DNA of 64,000 nucleotides from Sutcliffiella horikoshii (GCF_008180725.1 NZ_VTEV01000009.1:1-64000), one strand, 5' to 3'. Counted from the stretch's first letter, positions 17,482 through 27,111 are shown. The notes: a model not told the origin generated them from the sequence alone. Numbers and translations are program-made.

Positions 17482-18489
17482 GTGATCAGTTTGGAAGAGA
17501 AAGAAAAAGAACTGAAATATTATCAGGATACATTGCAGGAAGTGAAACAAGAAATAGGAAAAGTGATTGTTGGGCAGGAGGAAGTTATCGAACAACTGAT
17601 TTGGGCGATGGTGTCAGATGGGCATGCCTTGCTCGAAGGGATGCCAGGTGTAGGGAAGACCATGCTTATTCGAACGATATCAGAAGTTTTAAGCTTTGAT
17701 TTTTCAAGGATACAGTTCACACCTGACTTGATGCCATCCGATATTACCGGAACTAAAATGATTGAAATTCATGAAAATGGGAAACAATCCTTCGTTTTTC
17801 ATGAAGGTCCTATTTTTTCTAATATTGTTCTTGCAGATGAAATAAACCGGGCAACTCCTAAAACACAAAGTTCCCTTTTAGAGGCAATGGCCGAAAAAAC
17901 CGTGACCATCATGGGGGAAACAAGGAAGGTATCATCCCCATTCTTTGTATTAGCAACACAAAACCCTATTGATATGGAAGGAACTTATCCGCTCCCGGAG
18001 GCACAGATGGACCGTTTCCTTTTGAAAATTAATATGGGCTATCCAAAGAAAGAAGAGCTATATGAGATCATTAAAAGGACTACAGGAACGGAATTCTATC
18101 ATGTTCAAAAGCTCCTAGATACAGACAAGATGCAAAAAATACAGTTGGCTGTAAAGGAAATACTAGTTTCACAGGATTTGTTAGACTATACGGTTCAGCT
18201 AATCATGGCAACTCATCCAGAAGAAGAACATGCCAGTGAACTTGTAAAAAAATATGTACGATACGGTGTAGGCCCTCGCGGTGTCCAAAGTTTAATTAAG
18301 GTAGCTAAAGCTAGAGCATTCTGTTCAGGTCGATTTCATGTCTCCAAAGGGGATATCAAACATGCCGCCATTCCAGTCCTTCGTCATCGCCTGTTCTTAA
18401 ATTTTGAAGGGGAAGCTTCTGGGGTGAAAGAAGATCATATCTTAGATGATGTTATTCAATACACTGATAAAGTCTTGAATGTAAGGTAG
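17482..18489 (+). CDS. MoxR-family AAA+ ATPase
   Basis: Chaperone-like AAA+ ATPase, 335 residues. Walker A is GMPGVGKTM, Walker B is VLADEINRA, sensor 1 lies in LATQNPIDMEGTYPLPEAQMDRF, and the lid carries the usual GPRGVQSLIKVAKARAF segment. MoxR proteins typically act with vWA-domain partners to activate or assemble membrane or secreted complexes, and three vWA domains are encoded just downstream. The GTG start follows directly on the upstream stop, with GAAGGAG about 8 bases before it. Confidence 0.94.
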   Translation: MISLEEKEKELKYYQDTLQEVKQEIGKVIVGQEEVIEQLIWAMVSDGHALLEGMPGVGKTMLIRTISEVLSFDFSRIQFTPDLMPSDITGTKMIEIHENGKQSFVFHEGPIFSNIVLADEINRATPKTQSSLLEAMAEKTVTIMGETRKVSSPFFVLATQNPIDMEGTYPLPEAQMDRFLLKINMGYPKKEELYEIIKRTTGTEFYHVQKLLDTDKMQKIQLAVKEILVSQDLLDYTVQLIMATHPEEEHASELVKKYVRYGVGPRGVQSLIKVAKARAFCSGRFHVSKGDIKHAAIPVLRHRLFLNFEGEASGVKEDHILDDVIQYTDKVLNVR

Positions 18490-18494
18490 CTCTC

Positions 18495-19358
18495 ATGTTG
18501 AATTCTATGATAACCAAGCAGCTACAGGCTTATAGCCTTCAAGCAGGTAAGCTAAAGAGAAGCTGGCATAAAGGAACAAGAAAGTCGACAAGGTTCGGTG
18601 CATCTCATGATTTCTCTGATTATCGAATGTATGAGCAAGGAGACGATCTTCGGCAAGTGGATTGGAATATCTACGCACGTACGCAAAAGCATTACATTAA
18701 ACGGTACTTAGATGAGCAAGAGCTCTCAGCTTCCATTTATCTGGATTGTACGAATTCCATGGCCAGTTCTTCTGATAAATGGAAACTAGCCAAAACACTT
18801 ACAGCTTCATTTGCTTACATAGGGCTAAGTCAGGATGATCGTATATCCATTATTGATGTTCACGGTGAGCAGGCTCCCTACTTATATCGAAAAGGAAAAG
18901 GTCACCTCTTTCAGATGATGCAATATGTGGAGGACATACAACCAAAAGATACCTCCCTACTATTCTCTGAAGCTGCTTTAAACCATATTCAAAGGAAAAG
19001 CAGTGTATCCATCGTCATTAGTGACTTACTAGAGCCTCTTGACTCGGTTATTCACACTTTGAAAATGATCCAAGCAAATAGACAACAAATCTACTTGTTG
19101 CAAATATTGGAAGAGGATGAAGTCAATCCAAGTTTTGATGGCGACTTTATGCTGATTGACAGCGAGACACATCAGGAAGTGAATGTAACAGTTTCAGATT
19201 TTACAAGAAAGAATTATAAAGAAAAAATGCAACAAAGGAAGGAGATCCTGGAAGGTTTTTGTTTTGAAAGGGGAATCTCCTACCTTATGTGCCATACAGG
19301 AGAGAATGTGGAAGATATTTTATTTAAAAGGATGACCTCTAAAGGTTGGATTAGGTGA
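18495..19358 (+). CDS. DUF58 domain protein
   Basis: 287 residues of the DUF58 family, almost always coupled to MoxR ATPases. The core motif DYRMYEQGDDLRQVDWNIYART is followed by KRYLDEQELSASIYLDCTNSM, where the DxxxSM patch is a degenerate vWA-like MIDAS. No membrane segment is visible, unlike many DUF58 proteins that start with two helices. It begins 5 bases after moxR; the ribosome site is weak (AAGG), so coupling to the upstream stop is likely. Confidence 0.9.
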   Translation: MLNSMITKQLQAYSLQAGKLKRSWHKGTRKSTRFGASHDFSDYRMYEQGDDLRQVDWNIYARTQKHYIKRYLDEQELSASIYLDCTNSMASSSDKWKLAKTLTASFAYIGLSQDDRISIIDVHGEQAPYLYRKGKGHLFQMMQYVEDIQPKDTSLLFSEAALNHIQRKSSVSIVISDLLEPLDSVIHTLKMIQANRQQIYLLQILEEDEVNPSFDGDFMLIDSETHQEVNVTVSDFTRKNYKEKMQQRKEILEGFCFERGISYLMCHTGENVEDILFKRMTSKGWIR

Positions 19359-21169
19359 TGGGGATGGGTTTTACAGCACCAATATATTTCTTGTTCAGTG
19401 CATTTTTACTATTTGTTATACTGATGTATTTCTTCCGGAAGCAATATGAGAAAAAAGCAATCCCTTCTGTCTTATTATGGCAGGAATGGATGAATGAATT
19501 TGAAGCCCAGGCTTGGTGGAAAAAACTGCAGCACCATTTGCTTTTATATCTTCAGTTATTGGCACTGCTATTTCTTATTTTCACTTTAACGCAGCCCTTT
19601 TTTAAGAAGGAGGGAATTGAAGGGGACCATCTCATTTTCATTGTTGATTCATCAGCATCGATGACAGCAAAGGAAGGGGAGAAGTCGCGATTAGAATTGG
19701 CCAAAGCGAAAATGGTGCAAATAATAGATAAAGTCGATAATCAAGAAATGACCCTAATCGTGGCAAAGGAGTCCCCTGAAATTCTAACGGAAAGGTCTCT
19801 TTCGAAAAAAGAAGTGCTACAGCATGTGGAAAAGTTAGAAGCATCTTACGCTTCTCCAAACGTGATTGATTCCATTAATATGGCTAAAAGTCTTCTAGGA
19901 GATGAAAGTGGGAACATACAGCTTTTAAGCGACAATTTTAGCAAAGAAACATCCTTAGAGCTTCATCAGAACACTGCCTTTTACGCTCATAACATAGGTA
20001 CAACACATGAGAATTTGGCAGTTGAAACATTCGGAGTAGCCAAACGTGAAGACGCAGTCGTGGGAGTAGTTACCGTAAAAAATGAAGGGAACGATTCAAA
20101 GGAGTTTACGTTATCGATATTTAATGTTCAGGAGGAAATAGTAAAGCAAGTTTCTGAGAAGGTAGAAGGTAATAAAGTAAAGACTATCTATCTGGAAGAC
20201 CTTCCACCAGCGACAATGTATAGAGTGGAAGTGAGTGGAGACAAGCAATATTTGCTTGATAATGAACAATACGCTTTCCTTGGGCAGCAACAGGATCCTA
20301 CCGTATATGTGCATAAGGACATACATCCATTTGCTAGAAAAGCTGTCGAGATTGCAAGTACGAACGTTATTCATCTCTCTTCCGATCCATCAGAGGGGAA
20401 TAAATTAGATGGTGTTCACCTTATTAAAGGGCTGTCAAAAAGCGACTGGCCGTCTGGACCTAAGCTAGTGTTTTTATCAGGGGAAGATGGGGGGAAAGAA
20501 GTTGATCTTTCAGGCGAGATAACGGCAAATAGGACAAATCCGTTAATGCAATCAGTGGCGATGGAGAAAGTGTATGTAGAAAAAACCTTTTCATCCGAAG
20601 AATTTTCCTCATTAGATGTGGTAGCAAGTAGAGGAGAAACACCACTGATTCTCTCAGGAACATACAAAGGGGATCCGATTATTATCGTAACATTTGAGCT
20701 TGGTTCAAGTGACTGGCCGCTCCATCCCGGTTTTCCGTTGTTCATGTTTCACTCTATTCAGGAATTGACACAGAACCGGGGGATGTTGGGATATTTTTAT
20801 CCAGGACAGACGATGGATTATTTTCCAGCTTCTGATGTAAGGAAAACTGAAATTCTGGATCAGGATGATAAGATCGTTTTTTCATCTAAAACATTCGAAC
20901 AACCCATAGAACTTCCCTTAACGCCTGGATTGTACACGTTAAGAGAGACAAAGGATGAATTGGAGGAATCCAAGACTCTTTATATCATGTTGGAGGATGG
21001 AGAAAAATCCATTCAGACGGAAGAGAGCTTTACCATATCGGCAATTCCTGCTATAGATCAAGATGAAGAGTCAACAAGCAGCAAGGACATCTCCTATTTG
21101 TTTTTAATACTTGCGCTTGTCGTTCTATTGGTAGAATGGGAGGTTTACAGACGTGGAATTTCAAATTGA
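19358..21169 (+). CDS. BatA-type membrane protein with vWA domain
   Basis: About 600 residues. The N-terminus is a BatA-like double-helix anchor (FTAPIYFLFSAFLLFVILMYFF and HHLLLYLQLLALLFLIFTL). A vWA domain with a complete DxSxS MIDAS start (IVDSSASMTAKEG, about residue 95) follows, then a long extracytoplasmic region and a final helix (FLILALVVLLVEWEVY). ATG 19358 overlaps the DUF58 stop; GTG 19355 and ATG 19364 are alternatives. It overlaps the next gene by 17 bases. vWA proteins of this type are thought to be clients or partners of MoxR. Confidence 0.85.
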   Translation: MGMGFTAPIYFLFSAFLLFVILMYFFRKQYEKKAIPSVLLWQEWMNEFEAQAWWKKLQHHLLLYLQLLALLFLIFTLTQPFFKKEGIEGDHLIFIVDSSASMTAKEGEKSRLELAKAKMVQIIDKVDNQEMTLIVAKESPEILTERSLSKKEVLQHVEKLEASYASPNVIDSINMAKSLLGDESGNIQLLSDNFSKETSLELHQNTAFYAHNIGTTHENLAVETFGVAKREDAVVGVVTVKNEGNDSKEFTLSIFNVQEEIVKQVSEKVEGNKVKTIYLEDLPPATMYRVEVSGDKQYLLDNEQYAFLGQQQDPTVYVHKDIHPFARKAVEIASTNVIHLSSDPSEGNKLDGVHLIKGLSKSDWPSGPKLVFLSGEDGGKEVDLSGEITANRTNPLMQSVAMEKVYVEKTFSSEEFSSLDVVASRGETPLILSGTYKGDPIIIVTFELGSSDWPLHPGFPLFMFHSIQELTQNRGMLGYFYPGQTMDYFPASDVRKTEILDQDDKIVFSSKTFEQPIELPLTPGLYTLRETKDELEESKTLYIMLEDGEKSIQTEESFTISAIPAIDQDEESTSSKDISYLFLILALVVLLVEWEVYRRGISN

Positions 21170-23903
21170 ACACCCTCTCATGCTTTTATTTCTTATTCCG
21201 GTACTAATCAGTCTTGTTTTGTTCTGGCATAAAAAGAAAGTGAAGCGGAAAAAGGAGTATGTCATCATCTCCTTGAGAAGCATAATCTATTTGTTTCTTA
21301 TACTAGGACTATGTATGCCATCCCTTCTTTCCCCTGTAAAAGGGACACATACTGTCTTCCTTGTAGACCAATCGGATAGCGTGAAAAGGATGGAAGGAGA
21401 GATCCTATCTTCCATCAATGAGGCTATTAAGCACAAGAAAGGAGAGGATAGTTACAGCATTGTTACTTTTTCAGAAAAGCCGAAACTTGAACGATCCTTT
21501 ACCGATCAACAGGAAACTATTCATCAACTATCTGTTAACGACGGTTCACAATTCACTAATATTGAAGAGGGATTGGAGTTTGCCGCAAATTACATTCCAG
21601 AGAATCGTAAAGGGAGAATTGTTTTACTATCTGATGGAATTGAAACAAATGGGAATAGTACGAAACAATCTAGTTTTTATAAGGGTAGAAATATAGAAAT
21701 GGATGCTATGGCATTTCAGCCACCATATGTGGAAGATGTGTCACTACAATCTTTTCATACTCCACAAACAAGCTTTGAAGGGGAAGCTGTCCCATTCCAA
21801 ATCGGTCTTGAGGCCAATGTGGACACGCAAGCCACATTGCATATTACACAAAATAATGAAACCATCATTAAAGAGGAAGTTGTCGTGGCAAAAGGATCGA
21901 ATACTTATTCCTATTCCATTCCATTAAAAGATCCTGGATTGTATACATTTAAAGCAGAAATTTTTCCAAAAGTAGATAAGATTGTGGAAAACAATATCTC
22001 TCACGCTCTGACACAGGTATCGGGCCAACCTAAAGTGCTTATGGTGGACCAAGAGGGTGAAGGGGAAAATGTATTCCGCGCCTTAGATGCAAGCGGGTGG
22101 AAGATTGATCGTATTCATCCAAGCCTGCTACCGACGACACTCAGTGGTTTCCTGGCATACGAAAGTATTATTTTTCATAATGTGTCCGGTCACCTTTTAA
22201 GTGGAAATCAGATGGAACTCATGGAAACTGCGGTCAGGGATTTTGGTGTCGGTTTCACGATGACAGGAGGCAATGAATCCTATGGTCTCGGAGGTTATTT
22301 CCAAACTCCGATAGAAAAAATTCTACCGGTGGATATGGATGTAAAGGGTAAAAAAGAAATTCCTTCTCTTGGTTTAATTATCGTCTTGGACCGTTCGGGA
22401 AGTATGATGGGGGAAAAATTTGATTTAGCGAAAGAAGCTGCAGCACGATCGGTGGAACTATTGAAAGAAGAAGACACGTTTGGCTTTATAGCCTTTGATA
22501 CGGAGCCTTGGCAAGTTGTAGAGACAAACCCGATCAAGGATAAAGAAGAGGTAATGGAGACTATTCGTTCTACCGCCTTAGGTGGTGGTACAGATATTTT
22601 CCCAGCCCTTAACCAGGCTTATCAGCAACTGAATGAAATGGACCTCAAACGCAAGCATATTATCCTATTAACGGATGGACAATCCAATAATGGACCATAC
22701 GAGGAAATCATTGAAGAAGGTTTGACGAATAATGTAACATTATCGACTGTAGCAATCGGTGGAGATGCAGATACTTCCTTATTAGAAGAGTTGGCAGAGC
22801 TTGGAACAGGAAGATTCTACGAAGTATATGAAGCAAGCTCAGTTCCAAGTATTATCTCTAGGGAAACCGCGCTTACTACCAAGACATATATAGAAGATAA
22901 TCCTCATGTACCGACTGTCTATGCAGGATATGATTGGTCCAAAAGGTTTGAAAGTGGGACACCGTTCCTTAATACGTATATAGCCACGACATTGAAATCA
23001 CGGGCGGAGCAGATTATATCTAGTGAAAAAGAGGATCCCATCCTTGCTCGTATGAATTACGGCCTTGGGAGAACGATCGCTTGGACTTCCGATGTTTCCG
23101 GTGCCTGGAGTGGTGGGTTTCCTTCATGGGAAGAATGGACAGCTTTCTGGAATGAAATGGTGACGTGGTCTTTGCCATCTTATGAACAGGGAGCTTATGA
23201 CATCTCGACCACAGTTGATGGAGGTAGAGCTTCCGTAAAGGTGGAAGCACTAGAGGATATATTGATGCCTGTTTCCATATCGGTCTCAAACAATAAAGGT
23301 CAAATTATAGAAGACGCAAAAAGTAAAATGGTGGGGCCTGGCCAGTACGAAGTGGAATTTCCAGCCATACCGGACATCTACTTCCTCAATATTACCCAAG
23401 AAGAGGAAGGGGAAACGGTCTCAACTTATTCTAGCGGTATGGTTGTACCTTTTTCCACGGAGTTTGAACAAAGGCCAGTGAATTTGGAATTGCTTAAAAA
23501 TATCACGGCAAACCAAAATGGAAAAGTGCTAGAAGATACTGAGGAAGTGTTTCGACCTTACCATAGGAATGTTTACCAGTCTCAGACGGTGTGGTTACCT
23601 TTTGTCATTGTTGCCTTTTTCTTACTGATTGTTGAAATTTTCTTCAGAAGGTTTGGCTTAATATCGCTAGCCTTTTGGAAAAAAGGTAAGGAGAAAAAGG
23701 AAAAGAATGTGTCAGATAAAAGATGGAAAGCACCAGTGATTCATAGAAAAAAGGTTAAACAGACGGAAAAAAGGGAAGAGCCGAAAAAAGAGATGAAGGA
23801 ATTTAAGCCACGAAAAAAAACACCAACTCCACCTAAAGAAACAAAACCTTCGGAAGATCGGATGAATCAACTATTAAAAGCAAAGAACAGAAAACGTAAA
23901 TAA
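21153..23903 (+). CDS. Membrane protein with two vWA domains and a GATase1-like domain
   Basis: 916 residues starting at GTG 21153 behind GGGAGG. Two N-terminal helices (about 9-24 and 42-62) are followed by a vWA-like domain with VFLVDQSDSVKRMEG. A middle region (KVLMVDQEGEGENVFRAL to GGNESYGLGGYF) looks like a GATase1-type fold. A second vWA domain has a full MIDAS (IIVLDRSGSMMGEK, then GGGTDI and LLTDGQSNNG). A last helix (VWLPFVIVAFFLLIVEIFF) precedes a highly basic cytoplasmic tail of about 95 residues. Last gene of the operon, followed by a terminator. Confidence 0.86.
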   Translation: MEFQIEHPLMLLFLIPVLISLVLFWHKKKVKRKKEYVIISLRSIIYLFLILGLCMPSLLSPVKGTHTVFLVDQSDSVKRMEGEILSSINEAIKHKKGEDSYSIVTFSEKPKLERSFTDQQETIHQLSVNDGSQFTNIEEGLEFAANYIPENRKGRIVLLSDGIETNGNSTKQSSFYKGRNIEMDAMAFQPPYVEDVSLQSFHTPQTSFEGEAVPFQIGLEANVDTQATLHITQNNETIIKEEVVVAKGSNTYSYSIPLKDPGLYTFKAEIFPKVDKIVENNISHALTQVSGQPKVLMVDQEGEGENVFRALDASGWKIDRIHPSLLPTTLSGFLAYESIIFHNVSGHLLSGNQMELMETAVRDFGVGFTMTGGNESYGLGGYFQTPIEKILPVDMDVKGKKEIPSLGLIIVLDRSGSMMGEKFDLAKEAAARSVELLKEEDTFGFIAFDTEPWQVVETNPIKDKEEVMETIRSTALGGGTDIFPALNQAYQQLNEMDLKRKHIILLTDGQSNNGPYEEIIEEGLTNNVTLSTVAIGGDADTSLLEELAELGTGRFYEVYEASSVPSIISRETALTTKTYIEDNPHVPTVYAGYDWSKRFESGTPFLNTYIATTLKSRAEQIISSEKEDPILARMNYGLGRTIAWTSDVSGAWSGGFPSWEEWTAFWNEMVTWSLPSYEQGAYDISTTVDGGRASVKVEALEDILMPVSISVSNNKGQIIEDAKSKMVGPGQYEVEFPAIPDIYFLNITQEEEGETVSTYSSGMVVPFSTEFEQRPVNLELLKNITANQNGKVLEDTEEVFRPYHRNVYQSQTVWLPFVIVAFFLLIVEIFFRRFGLISLAFWKKGKEKKEKNVSDKRWKAPVIHRKKVKQTEKREEPKKEMKEFKPRKKTPTPPKETKPSEDRMNQLLKAKNRKRK

Positions 23904-23907
23904 ACAT

Positions 23908-23945
23908 AAGAGGTTGACGTAAACAGTCAGCCTCTTTGCTTTTTT
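23908..23945 (+). terminator. Intrinsic terminator of the MoxR/vWA/ABC operon
   Basis: AAGAGGTTGAC / GTCAGCCTCTT stem with a seven-base loop and a T run. It overlaps the end of the convergent MFS gene and may serve both. Confidence 0.8.
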
Positions 23946-25198
23946 CGTTGAGACGATAAGGTGAATATAGAAAACCAATTAGTGATGGCATGAAGCGATA
24001 TACTTTTCTTTTTTCCTTCTAAAAAGTAAAAGCAAAGTATGGCTTGTAAAAGACAAAGTACAGAAGAAATTACAAGAATGGAAGGAATAGAAAAATCCAT
24101 AAAGTAGCCAAATACGATTGGTCCAAGAGCAATTCCTGCAAATCTGACTGAGCCATAAAGAGCCGTTACAAATCCTCTAGCCTTTTTTTTGACAGAATTG
24201 GTGATGATGGCATTCATACATGGAAGAACAATACCAATAGAAGTGCTAATCAGGGATATCATTAACATGGTCCACCATAGACTGTTATTTAACAATATTC
24301 CAAGTAAAAAGAAGCTAAGAAGAAAAAAATTAGCAATGACAATTCGGTAGATGTAGTTTTGGAACTTTCCTAATACATTCCCAGTAAGAAAGGAAGCAAT
24401 CGTCAAAAACAAAAGTGGAAAAGAGAGTATGACACCATTTAAAAAACCATGTGTTTCAAATTTGTTTTCCAACACATCAGATGAATAAAACAGCAGACCA
24501 AAAAGTAAATAGAGACAGAGTGCACCAGCACTATAACTTGTCATTAAATAATACCTATTTTCTTTTAATACTCCTCCTAAATGACGTACATAGTTCTTGA
24601 AAATTACTTTTTCAGAAGGAGCCTCTTCCTTACCAACAAAGAAATAGAAGAGGATAAACAAAATGCCACAAGCCAAAGGAAAGACAAAGAAAACATAGTG
24701 CCACATAATCAGTGCTATACATGCTCCGATTAATGGAGATACCACTTTTCCTAAACTATTGGTTGTTTCCATTAGACTTAATACCTTCAACTGTTTGTTC
24801 CCTGAAAACAAGTCAGCTATAATGGCCATTGCAATCGGAGCTGTTCCTGCTGAGCCAATCCCTTGAAGAATCCTGCCAAAAACGATTCCCTCATATGATA
24901 AGACTGCTTGTACCAGGGCAGCTATCCCTGAAACTAAACCACCAAACCCATAAAGTAAAAGCGATGCCAATATTATGTGCTTACGGGAAAATCTATCAGA
25001 TAAATATCCGATAAATGGAATGGTGACAGCTCCAGCGATGGAGAATATGGAAAGAATAAGACTGGCTTGGACTTGAGTTAACTGAAGATCATGACGGATT
25101 TCAGGTAGCACTGGAATAATCATCGAGTTCCCAAGTACAAGAATAATGGAAGTTGATGTGATGGATATAATACTTACTGTCTCAGATTCTCTTTGCAT
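23927..25198 (-). CDS. MFS transporter (multidrug-efflux-like, DHA1 type)
   Basis: 423 residues with about twelve helices. The MFS signature after helix 2 reads GYLSDRFSRKHIILAS, and the motif-C-like stretch ALIMWHYVFFVFPLACG follows. GSAGTAPIAMAIIADLF and the helix-5 GKVVSPLIGACIA region are typical of drug:proton antiporters such as the YvmA/Bmr group. Substrate is not predictable. It is a single gene, convergent with the large operon. The ATG follows GGGGGTTAAGGG on the minus strand. Confidence 0.88.
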   Translation of the reverse strand: MQRESETVSIISITSTSIILVLGNSMIIPVLPEIRHDLQLTQVQASLILSIFSIAGAVTIPFIGYLSDRFSRKHIILASLLLYGFGGLVSGIAALVQAVLSYEGIVFGRILQGIGSAGTAPIAMAIIADLFSGNKQLKVLSLMETTNSLGKVVSPLIGACIALIMWHYVFFVFPLACGILFILFYFFVGKEEAPSEKVIFKNYVRHLGGVLKENRYYLMTSYSAGALCLYLLFGLLFYSSDVLENKFETHGFLNGVILSFPLLFLTIASFLTGNVLGKFQNYIYRIVIANFFLLSFFLLGILLNNSLWWTMLMISLISTSIGIVLPCMNAIITNSVKKKARGFVTALYGSVRFAGIALGPIVFGYFMDFSIPSILVISSVLCLLQAILCFYFLEGKKKSISLHAITNWFSIFTLSSQRKKQRG

Positions 25199-25326
25199 CC
25201 CTTAACCCCCACTAATCAATTGTGTTATTTTTATGAATTTATTCAGCTGTTCCTTTCATCTACTTGTGAGAAATGGTACGATTTGAATGGAAAATGGAAA
25301 ATATCTAGCGAAATAAGGTGAAGTAC

Positions 25327-25911
25327 GTGTTAAATAAAAGCAAAATACTTCTGATTGGCCTTAGTGCAGTAATTTTAGCTGCATGTAGTGGCAATGCAAA
25401 AATACCTGATACAACAGATTGGAAACTGGCAAATTTTCAGTACATAAATCAGGATAACGAGCAGGTCAGTTTAGAGGACTTAAAAGGTGAAGTCACTGTA
25501 GCAAATATGGTCTTTACCAACTGTACAACGGTATGTCCTCCTATGACGGCAAACATGGCCAGATTGCAAAGAATGGCCAATGAAGAACAATTAGATGTTA
25601 AATTCCTATCGTTTTCTGTTGACCCTGAAGTTGATAGCCCTGAAGTACTAAAGGAATTTGGAAACAACTTTGAAGCAGACTACACTTCTTGGGATTTTTT
25701 AACAGGATATACACAAAAAGAGATAGAAGAGTTTGGCATGGAAAACTTTAAAACAATTGTCGCTAAACCTAAAAACGGTGGCGAAGTTGTCCATGGAACA
25801 AGTTTTTATTTAATTGATCAAAACGGTACGATCATAAAAAGTTATGATGGATTGGATGTTCCTTACGAAGAAATATTGGAACATGTAGAAATCTTATTAA
25901 GTCAAAAATGA
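25327..25911 (+). CDS. ypmQ: SCO1/SenC family copper chaperone
   Basis: Thioredoxin-fold lipoprotein that delivers copper to the CuA site of cytochrome c oxidase. The start is GTG 25327 behind AAGGTG, not the in-frame GTG 25318, which overlaps that site. The lipobox is LAAC (Cys about 20). Copper ligands are CTTVC (CxxxC) and a conserved His in VVHGTSFYL. It lies upstream of ypmR and ypmS as in B. subtilis (ypmQ-ypmR-ypmS). A terminator follows. Confidence 0.92.
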   Translation: MLNKSKILLIGLSAVILAACSGNAKIPDTTDWKLANFQYINQDNEQVSLEDLKGEVTVANMVFTNCTTVCPPMTANMARLQRMANEEQLDVKFLSFSVDPEVDSPEVLKEFGNNFEADYTSWDFLTGYTQKEIEEFGMENFKTIVAKPKNGGEVVHGTSFYLIDQNGTIIKSYDGLDVPYEEILEHVEILLSQK

Positions 25912-25918
25912 AATGGTT

Positions 25919-25952
25919 AGGATCACTCTTTCTTAATTAGAGTGATCCTTTT
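25919..25952 (+). terminator. Intrinsic terminator after ypmQ
   Basis: Perfect 11-bp stem AGGATCACTCT/AGAGTGATCCT, followed by TTTT. Confidence 0.85.
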
Positions 25953-26076
25953 GATTGTCATTTAGCTCATCTTCTCTGCTGGCATTCAATCCGTCTGTGA
26001 CAATTACATGTAGCTCTTTTGAAAATAGCTCTTTTGAAACCTCTTCATTGCACGCAAGTATTTCTTTTTCCTTCAA
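25933..26076 (-). CDS. Small acidic hypothetical protein, 47 residues
   Basis: Minus-strand ORF with TTG start, preceded by a perfect AGGAGG (26086-26091) at 9 bases. The product is hydrophilic, begins MKEKEILACNEEVSKELF, contains HVIVTDGLNA and ends NDNQKDHSN. I do not recognise it. The strong ribosome site and clean frame argue that it is real. It lies opposite to ypmQ/ypmR and its end overlaps the ypmQ terminator, which could also act on it. Confidence 0.55.
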   Translation of the reverse strand: MKEKEILACNEEVSKELFSKELHVIVTDGLNASREDELNDNQKDHSN

Positions 26077-26194
26077 TTTGATGAACCTCCTAACCTTTTA
26101 GTTTTTGAAAAATACACTAGAGTATGTTATAAAAAATGTACTGAAAGTTTATTGTAAGTAGCGGATTGGATCCTTAACAAAATAAGGAGAATGC

Positions 26195-27100
26195 ATGATG
26201 GATAAATTTTGGAAAATAGCCTTGTTTGGGCTTATAATAGTTAGTATGGTTAGTTGTTCTGCAGAAAATTCTTCCAGTTATGTTTTGGAAAAAGCGAAAG
26301 AACGAAGAGAAAGCCAAAGTGAGAGAGAACTTTTCAAAGATTTTTTCAAAGAAGAGTCTGAAGAGAACCAGAATAAAATAATGAATATCGAAGAAAAAGA
26401 GGAAGTAACCGAAGAATTTTTTGACAGGTCGTTTAAATTGGTCTTTTTCGGTGATTCCCTGACACAAGGTGTTGGAGACGAGTCCAAAAAAGGTGGATTT
26501 ACATCAATAGTTAAACAACATTATGAGTCAAAACCATATATCGACAACGTAAGTGTCACCAATCTTGGTGTGAGGGGAAACAGGACGAATCATCTCCTAA
26601 AAAGGCTAGAAGATCCAGAAGTGCAGGAGGCTCTTGCTGAAGCAGATGTCATCTTTATGACAGTTGGCGGTAATGATTTGATGAAGGTGATACGGGAGAA
26701 TTTCCTCGATCTAACATTTTCTCTTTTTGATAAAGAACAAGAATTGTACGCCAAAAGGCTCGATAGTGTTCTAAGTGAAGTAAGAACACATAATGATTCC
26801 AGTAGAATATATTTAGTGGGTCTTTTCAATCCTTTCTATCAATATTTTCAAGAAATTGAAGAAATGAATGAGGTAGTTACTAATTGGAATGCGACAACCG
26901 TTTCCGTTCTAGATGAATATCCTAATACAGCCTATGTTCCTATACAAGACATTTTTATCGAGCCTGAAGAAAATTTGCTAGATGACGACCAGTTTCATCC
27001 TAACCAAAAAGGGTATCAATTAATAGGTAATAATGTTGTAGAAGAAATTAAGCGTTTTAATGTGGAAACATCATTGGAAGAGATGTTAGAAGAAGAGTAG
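26195..27100 (+). CDS. ypmR: SGNH/GDSL-type lipase-esterase lipoprotein (YpmR family)
   Basis: Exported SGNH hydrolase. The signal ends in a lipobox-like VSC (Cys about residue 20), followed by a charged linker (about 30-75). The hydrolase domain has block I FFGDSLTQG (catalytic Ser), block III VGGNDL (oxyanion Asn), and block V DDDQFHPNQKGY (Asp and His). Its 301 residues fit YpmR of B. subtilis. The following ypmS starts at its stop. The natural substrate is unknown. Confidence 0.9.
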   Translation: MMDKFWKIALFGLIIVSMVSCSAENSSSYVLEKAKERRESQSERELFKDFFKEESEENQNKIMNIEEKEEVTEEFFDRSFKLVFFGDSLTQGVGDESKKGGFTSIVKQHYESKPYIDNVSVTNLGVRGNRTNHLLKRLEDPEVQEALAEADVIFMTVGGNDLMKVIRENFLDLTFSLFDKEQELYAKRLDSVLSEVRTHNDSSRIYLVGLFNPFYQYFQEIEEMNEVVTNWNATTVSVLDEYPNTAYVPIQDIFIEPEENLLDDDQFHPNQKGYQLIGNNVVEEIKRFNVETSLEEMLEEE

Positions 27101-27111
27101 TGGAGAGGGTT

